Source: Epiperipatus broadwayi (Eukaryota > Onychophora > Udeonychophora > Euonychophora > Peripatidae). From it: DNA of 64,000 nt. Shown here piece after piece: positions 54,001-63,000 of the stretch. The notes beneath the pieces are model-generated. The model worked only from the letters and a program-made list of their open reading frames with translations, was not told the origin of the DNA and ran no database searches. Positions within the stretch are counted from its first letter, which is position 1; each line of letters begins with the position of its first letter. The position numbers were made by a program, and so were the translations under genes. Where the stretch lies: the NCBI GenBank assembly GCA_028023455.1, contig JAQFVV010012510.1:3141420-3205419 (forward strand). Direction: 5' to 3'.

Positions 54001-57000
54001 ATGTAACCACACCCACACATACGCATCAACAAAGAATAGGGTGAATTCATCTATTCTTTCAACTTCTAATTTTTATAAGCTTTGTTTGTTAACAATGTTA
54101 GAAAGTTAGAGTGAAATTATATATTATCCAAGTTTAAATATATTAATCATTTTTAAGTTAAAATTATTCAAACAAAGACTAGAAAATTTCTATAACAGTA
54201 ATCAAATATTAGCTTGTAAATGTAAATATCAAATAAGCATAGCTTAATATATATATAATCACAAATGGAAATATATCATACTTCTCCGTAAGCTATGAAT
54301 AAATAACATTCTCATTCATCAATAAATAATAAAAAATAGAAAGAATTCATCTATTCTTTCAGCTTTCAGTCTTTATCTTTGTTTATTAGCATTGCTGGTA
54401 ATTCAAGATGAAAATCATATATATATTAAACTATCCTTATTTGATATTTACATTCACAAATTGATGTTGGATTACTGATATATAAATTATTTAAAATGAA
54501 ATTTAGTGTCTGTCCTCTATTTGAAGAATAGTAATTTAAAAACGATTAATTTAAATTTGTCTGACATAATAATTTATTTTCTGAATTTCCAGCAGTATTA
54601 GCAAAATATCTTCTAAAGATTGGAAGTTGGAAAAATTAATGAATTTACTGTATTCTTTATTGTTTGCTATATATGGTTTATTTTTAAACGCTTTTACATT
54701 AACTTGCCTTGTCTGTGTTTCTGTCAGTATGTCCACATTTTTGAATTAACAATGAAAAAAAATCATTCCTGTTTAGAACTCAAACTCACATCTTTAAGCC
54801 TCCTAAGAAAACTCCTTAACAACTGCACCAACAGAAATATTATTGCATATTTTTTTGTGTGTATGTCAAGCTTTGGCTGGGAAGTGAACCCTGGGACAAC
54901 TGCTTGTAAAGCAGCTGTGCTAACCATTCGCCACCAACGCTTGTAGAATAAAATGTTGTTAATATTGATTTCATTATTAAATTATTTAAAATTAAAAAAT
55001 ATATATCTGATGGAAACATTACATTTGTAGAATAAAATTTTGTTAATATTGATTTACTTAATTAATTAAAAAGCCAATACACATATAGTAAACAATCACA
55101 TGATATTTAAATTTGGAATTTGTTTGTTAGAGGATGTATTTTTTATTTTCATGTCTTATTATTAAATTATTGCTTTGGTCAGATTTTTTTTTGCAGTTTT
55201 AACCATTTTTAAAAATATATAAATATAAATAACTAAAAAGTAAAAAATAAGATGTAAAAAAAAAGATTTTTTAAAGTAATGCTTTTATGTAAATAACCAA
55301 CTAAAAATTACAAAATAACAAAGTAATCCCCTCTCAATTAATTTGCCATTCTTGGAAAATATCAGAGATCTTAAAAATCTAGACTTTTTATAGAACAATT
55401 GGAAATTGCCAGAATATTGTCATTTCATAAAAGCATTTGAGGCACCCTACCCATGCATGAGCACATTAAATTTCATTGATGATGAACTTTTTTACTATAG
55501 TTTATTACACACCACTTCTAAGGGGATTTTAAAGTTAACTATCCAAATTATCATGTGGTGTTCTAAAAGGATTTAATCATTCTAGACATACTCCATTACT
55601 ATGACTATTTACTATCATACGATAATTTTTAATACAAGTATATAATGTAATATAGTGGATTCGAACACATGACCACACACATGAAAAATTTTAATGATCA
55701 CCAATATAGGTATTTCACACTGAATCAGCACTCATCAGTTGGCCCAGATTATTATCTCCCACACATGTATATAAACAGTACTTAGTTTATATTAAAATAG
55801 CACATCTTCATACTTTCATGGACAGGTTATAATCTACTCCACCCTCCAGCTCTTCAACCATCCAATTTATTGTAAATCTGATAATGGTATGCCCAAATCT
55901 GTTGTTATTGGTAGTTACCATCTACTACATCCTTCAACTCTTCAGCCATTCATACCATTAAAAATCTGATGATGGAATGCCCAAATCTCTTGATAATGCC
56001 AATAAACAAGGGATTTGGGCTTTCCATCATTATATTTGCAATGGTATGGATGTCTGAAAAGTTGGAGGGTGGAGTAGATTGTAAACTGTCCATTAAAGTG
56101 TGAAGATTTGCTATTTTAATATAAACTGAGTACTGATTAAATACGTGTGGGAGATAATTATCTGGACCAACAGATGAGCGCTGGTTTAGCATGAAATACA
56201 TATATTGGTGATCATTTATCTTTTTCACATGTGTGTGGTCATGTGTATTGGTTTGTGAAATAGAGTGGATGCTGAAGGGAGCTTGAAAGTCTGTGTTCAA
56301 ATCCCCTATATTATATCAAGAAATAAATAAATAATCATAATTTCTTGCATGTCATTAAATTTTTTAATAAATTTACAAGTAAATTTTTAAGTTAATAGTA
56401 TATAAAGATTATCACTTAAGATTGATTGAGAAACAAGCCACTAATATGTTAAAGCCAAGAGTAATACTTAATCAATGATGACTGTCATAAGTTGATCAAC
56501 ACCTGCTAGCTTTTTATCACAATTTATTATTATATCAGTCAAGAGAGCCCCCCCCCCTCCAAATCTCTGACCATGGTTTCGTGCTTTGCTTCAGACACTA
56601 GATCTAAAAATACCAACCCAAAGCCAGCATTTATCTAGAAGTTATCTATTGAGAGGAAAATATGAAATTTTCAGACACCTACATTTCTTCAAACACAGCT
56701 ATACAACTCAAATAGCTATATGGGGCTGAGAGATCTTCAGCCATACCATATATTAATAGTCTTAGCAATATAACATTGCATAAGACTTAAGACAGATAAG
56801 AGTCATAGATCATCTATGACTCTTATCTAGTTACTATTTTGCCTAAGGCAGCTCATGAGCCACATGGGGCTCTTCGATCCCAATCTCACAGTCCTTTTAT
56901 CATGATAAACATAAACACGTTTTATTTCTCTTGTAATTTGATGACTCTAGGATAGGAAAAATGCATATTACAATGTTGTGTTTTGAATTCAGCTTTATTG

Positions 57001-60000
57001 TAGAGTCGTAATTATTGAATATGATGAATGTTTAAATATTAGAAATTTATGCATAAATCAAACGGACAAAGTAATTTTTATTTTTGTTCATTTATTTTTA
57101 AAAGAATTTTTATTTTTGCTAGGATGTACACCAAGAGTTCCCAAACTTTTTTCGGTCACAGACCCCTTTACCAAAAACTTTTAAAACCGTCAACTCCTAG
57201 TCATTTACTTTACTTAATCAAATTAATAAATTTGTACAGTACTCAATGCTGTGTCCTCAGCTGCAGCTAAGTGTGTGCCTTTACTGGCTCTATTTACATA
57301 TATATAACACTCAATATTAAATATTTCACTAGATATCAAACATTTTGTTTTAATCACTTATAATTAATGATTGAAAAAAAATTGCAGGACTACGGAATGT
57401 GGCATTATCTTACGCAACATTTTATATCGAAACTAGCATTAACGAAAATTAAAGCAAACAAATCCTATCTTCAAATAGTCCAAGCTGTACTGTCTGCATT
57501 TCTTTTTTTGGTTCAGTCATATTATTATCATAAGCAATAAAATCTTTTATTAACAAACAATTTTGACGGCCCCTGTGATAAAATAAACAATAAAGTATGT
57601 ACTTACTCGAAACAGAAGATTTTGGATCAAATTCGAATAAACAAACCGTCCTCTGATTTCCCCCCCATAGTACTGCTCCTCGATAAATAATTATATTCAA
57701 AAGTTCAAATCACAAATAAGTACATGTCACATCAAACAAGCCAATTTATAGTGTTTTATGAAAGCATGACTGTACAAGATTGATAGATTCTGTTAATATC
57801 GAATATTGTCTTGCTCCACCGCAAGTGCAGACATGCAATGTTTTTTTATGTCCACACTTGCTTTGATACATTTGATAAGGTAATGTACAGACATGTTTGT
57901 GCTACATGTATTTTTATGCGTTCTTATGTTTGACTCTTTTAATGACATGTGTTACCGTTTTGATCGCAAGTTTGGTATGTAATGTGTTTTTTATCAAAAA
58001 AGTGTTTATTTTAATTATTTTACTTCTTAAGAGGTACCTATTGGAGTCATAGATATTTTGAGGTAACAAACAAATAGCAATAGTAACGGGGGGTCTATTT
58101 TTGCTATTGTCAACCCCTAATTTTTTTTATTGACACTATCAATTCCTAAAAAGTTCAAATCGACACCAGGGGGTCGATATCGACCACTTTGGGAACTCTT
58201 GATAAATACAAATTCTCTTATATCCACAGCTATACAGAAATTTATATTTTTGATTAATCTATTTTTCACTTCTTTTTTGTGGCTCTTTTATGGTAGGGGA
58301 GGGGGGATTTAAGCAAAATGACCTGTAAGTTGGTTGAATTCTGGCTTAGAGAATACATGTTTCAGATTAATTTAGTTTGATCAGACGAATATAATGGTTT
58401 GATTGTAAAAATGCAATTGATAAATATCTTCACCATAGAAGAAATAGAGTCATATTCATGGCTAATTACCTTTATCTTGAATTAAGAGAGAAAATTGTCT
58501 CAGAGCTCATTAACAAAAAAAGCAAAGCCTTATCTTGAAATTAACATATATATATTATAATGGAATGACATTTAATCGTCCCAATTGATGCGTCAAATAT
58601 AACGGAATCGCTTATATTTAATAAGCCTAATATAACAGAATCGATTATATCTAATGCCTGGAAATCATTGATTTAATGCTTCACAGTTGGGCTTGCCAAA
58701 TATAATAGAATTGATTATATTTAAAGTCTAAATTGGGCTTGTTAAATATAACGGGATGATTAAATTCACCAGAAAGAGGATATGCATTTCACTACAATCG
58801 GACTTTGGGTCTTTAGGTAGAATGCTAAAAATGAATCGATGAAATACTAAGTCCATGATTATATCTATCTTTATTATGCTAACTAAATAATTTTTAAATA
58901 AATCTTAATATAATTTAGACTAGTTCATCCATCTCTCATCCCTCTTTCAGTCGCCATTATGCCACGATATTCAAACTCACGGAGAATTTGCAATTAGCTC
59001 TTTTCAGGGATAATTTCAAAACAAGTCATTATTTAATATACCTTTATATAAGCATTAACTAATAATTAATATTCATATGATGTTTATAATACTAACATAT
59101 ATATAATATCATAATGATTAGGCAGAGATCAAGTTAATAACTCAATATTTAATAAACAATAAAAAAAATATAATGTAAAATATATATATATTAATACATA
59201 AATGAGGATGAATTTTACCATTTAAAAAATATTAATAAATAATATTCTCCTCTAATACGTTATGATAAAATTCTATACTATAATAAACTATACAAATGTA
59301 TAGATTATAATTTAAATTAACAGATATATAAAAACAATATCTAAATTCAAAAATCAATAACTTATATAACTTATCAACCTATTTACAGTTATTATATATG
59401 TTTCTCAATTATTAATATATAAGTACTATTTACAATTGTATAACTTATATATATATATATATATGTATTTATAATAATTAAAATACATTAAATGTTTATT
59501 ATATTACATAAATAAATATAATAAATTTATTTAAATATCTGTTAAATTATAACCATTTTAATATTCCCATTTAATACGCTATGATATTCCTATTAAAATA
59601 TAATGATGCCAAATTTGAAATAAAAATAATAATAATAATAATAATAATAAACATATTAAAATAATATAAGTATTATTATAATATATATAAATAAATAATA
59701 AAGAAAACTTATTTTCCAGAGTTGAGAGTAGATATTTAAGTCTATAGTTCATAATCCTAATGAAGATTTTTTACAAAGTATATTAATCCATTGGAATAAT
59801 GATGATTTATTTATCCTTAATTGATAAACTGTTAATAATATCCAATGATTTGATTGATATAATATAAAGTAAATATTCTTCGAATGATGATGTTCTTATT
59901 CTCCATTTTTCTATTATCATTAGACGTTCTTTTCAATTAATATTTCAAAATAACATGTAAGATGGTTTCGAAACCTTTTACGATATAATAATTATACTAC

Positions 60001-63000
60001 TCACTGCACATTGTTTTATCCTTAATATATATAATTATCTTAAATTTATATATATTTAAAAAAATAATGAAGTTTTAGAATAATATAGTTTACTAAACTC
60101 AAATAAATGTTCTTTTCTTTTTATATTGCTATTCCTTTTAAGACTTAATAGAAAATTTAAATATTTTCCTTATAGATTTTTTAATCCATAGATTTATCTT
60201 AATATGGAAGAGTTAATAGTTAATTCCAAACATTGAACAGTAATATTTTTTATAAAAGAAAAAGTTATTTAAAAAGAATGATTTTCTTTTCTTCTCTCCC
60301 ATAACTAGAGAAAGAATAAATCTCCTCGTGTTTTGTTACAAGTTCATGCTTAATTCAAATATTAATTGTTCAATATATATTAAGATTTAATATATATATA
60401 TATAATCATTTATTTCTCTACTTCAAATCTGGAAATTACTCAAAAGCTTAGGGTATGTATTATTTAAAGCTCACATGTATATAAATAGTATATATATGTA
60501 TACATAATAAAATAGTCAAATAAATTTTATATTTATAAATAATTTCATAAGAGATAAAAGTATATTAAATTAATAATAATAACTGGAAGTTACTATTATA
60601 ATATATTATATTTAATGTTTTCATGGTTGTATGATATAGATAAATTATTCTTTTTGGGACTAAACCATGCGTTATTTTGCAATACATACTGATATTTCGA
60701 TGAACTAGCATCTGCCATTGTCAAGATTAACTTTTGAAAGAAAAATTATTTGATCTCAAACAGTAACCTGATTATATATATATATTGTAATCTTAAGTTC
60801 AACCTATAGAACTTTTTGTTAAGTGGTTTTCTAATATATATAAAAAAAATTATATAGTTTATTTTCTATTAAATTAATTCTATTATCATGTTAAGAGATA
60901 GTGAGTCATCTTTATAAGTTATTTTGCTGATTTACAACTCATATTAAAATTTTTTTATTATCTATGACAAATTTAAATAAATGAATTTAAATAATTTTAG
61001 CTTAGCAATCAAGCTTAGCTTATAGTTGTGGTGTTATAAAACCATAAAGTCAATATTTTAGTTTATTATTTATCTTAAACTTATTGTAGTTCAATAATAT
61101 AATTATATTCACAATGTAATCATTACATGTGTTTATTAATGTTAGGTTATCATGAAATAAACACATAAATAAGTTTTAACAATGCTTTTTTATTTTTTAT
61201 TTTTTTCCATATGTCTATATAGCATCAGCCGAGACGCGAACCCACAACCGTCTGCAACCAACTACTTGCTTGCAAGGCGGCTGCGCTGACCTCTCGGCTA
61301 ACAATGTTTGACTGCTTTTTTAATTTTTACTGATAAAATTAATTTATTACAAGTCATATAAAAATATAGTTCTAAATGCTAATTTAATAATATTCTAACC
61401 TTTTATAAATCTTCATAATTAACAAATAGCTTTAAAATTAATTATTTTTAAATTAATATTTTAAATATATTTAGTGTGTGATATATGCCAAAAATTTTGT
61501 GCTGTGGTCAATATTATATTATGTTGCAGACACAAAAATTCTCCTTAAGTTGACCTAAGCAAGAATAGATAACAAAATTGAAATTATACTATGAAGAAAT
61601 TAATTTGGCTTTCATAAGGGAAGAGATACTATGAGATGCAAGTGGAAAATCATGGTTTTTATCTAAAAGAATGCTAGAGCCAATGAGATTTTTTAAATTT
61701 GTTATATCAACTATGAGAAAGCACTTGGTTCTTTTCATTAAACAGATTTTTCTCAGTGTTTTCTAAAATTGGCATACATGAATAAATGATTGTTAGTTTG
61801 AACCAAACTTTTATACATAAGAAGAACGATTGTTAGCTTGAACCAAATCTTTATACATAGGTAAGTTGAAATTTTATTCTCTAAATGAGGTATGGTTAAC
61901 CTAGCCACAATAAATAATGAAATTAAACAGGGGTAATTATTTTTTCCAAGGATCTTTAATATATACTCAGAAATAATGTTTAACCAGACTATTGGGAAAT
62001 GAAAAAAAGGAATTAACAAACAAAAATCTGAGCTAAATAATTTGCAACTGGTCAGGTAATTATTGCAGGTTAGACAAAATCCTTATTGGAAATAGTATTC
62101 AAAGTGAAATTATATAGGGATTGGAGCCAAAATAGGTAAAGAGCTTTTCTTATTTTGCTTCACTAATAATGAAAGATGTTCTTAGTATTCTATAACAAAA
62201 TATTTTTCAAAGGAGAGCCTAAATTGTCTGCATTTTATGTTGCTTTTTAAAAATCTATACTCATCTTATATGTTTGGACTGATGTACTTTGTAGATTTGA
62301 AACATAGACCTTGAATAAAAAGAAAAATAACTCACTTAGAATTTGAAATGTGGACTTACCATAATATGGAATAGATAAATTGAATAGAAAGAAAATTAAA
62401 TGCAAAAATAATATTGTGATAACTATAAGAAAAAAAATAATCTCTTGTCTGGAATACTATTTAGGTCACAAAGCCTTTTATCGGGTATTTTTGAAAGCAG
62501 AATACAAATTGGGAGAATGAGACGATCAAAATATCAGCAGTGGAAATATATTGTGACTTTTTTTAAAACCAGTTGGAAGAGTAAATTACTGATGATGATG
62601 TAATAATATAATTTATTTGATTCAGATATTTGTTAAATATCTCTAATTAATCAAATCTTTCAAACTTGCCATAATCTTCTACAGCCTGGCGTAAACCTGA
62701 ACAGTCATTTTGGGAAAAATGTTCCAGACTAATCTCTCCCTCACTGCGTAAATATTTCAAGCAATTTGAGATTCATGCAAAAATAAATAACAGAAGTTTC
62801 TGTTTTTATGTTCTAATTGCTGCTACTTTGATTTTGAACTCGGAATTTTAACAAAATTCAGAAAAAAAAGTGAAGTTAATTTAGTAACTGAAATACAGAC
62901 TTATTATATACCTATATCAATATATGTAATATATAAGGTATATGAGCACAGACCCTCACACGACCCACCACTCTCCACTCCATCTCATAACACTGATACA

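Noticed and set aside
56157-56215. Active hammerhead on the + strand of copy D
   Set aside because: The core reads CAGATGA; the invariant U4 is lost.
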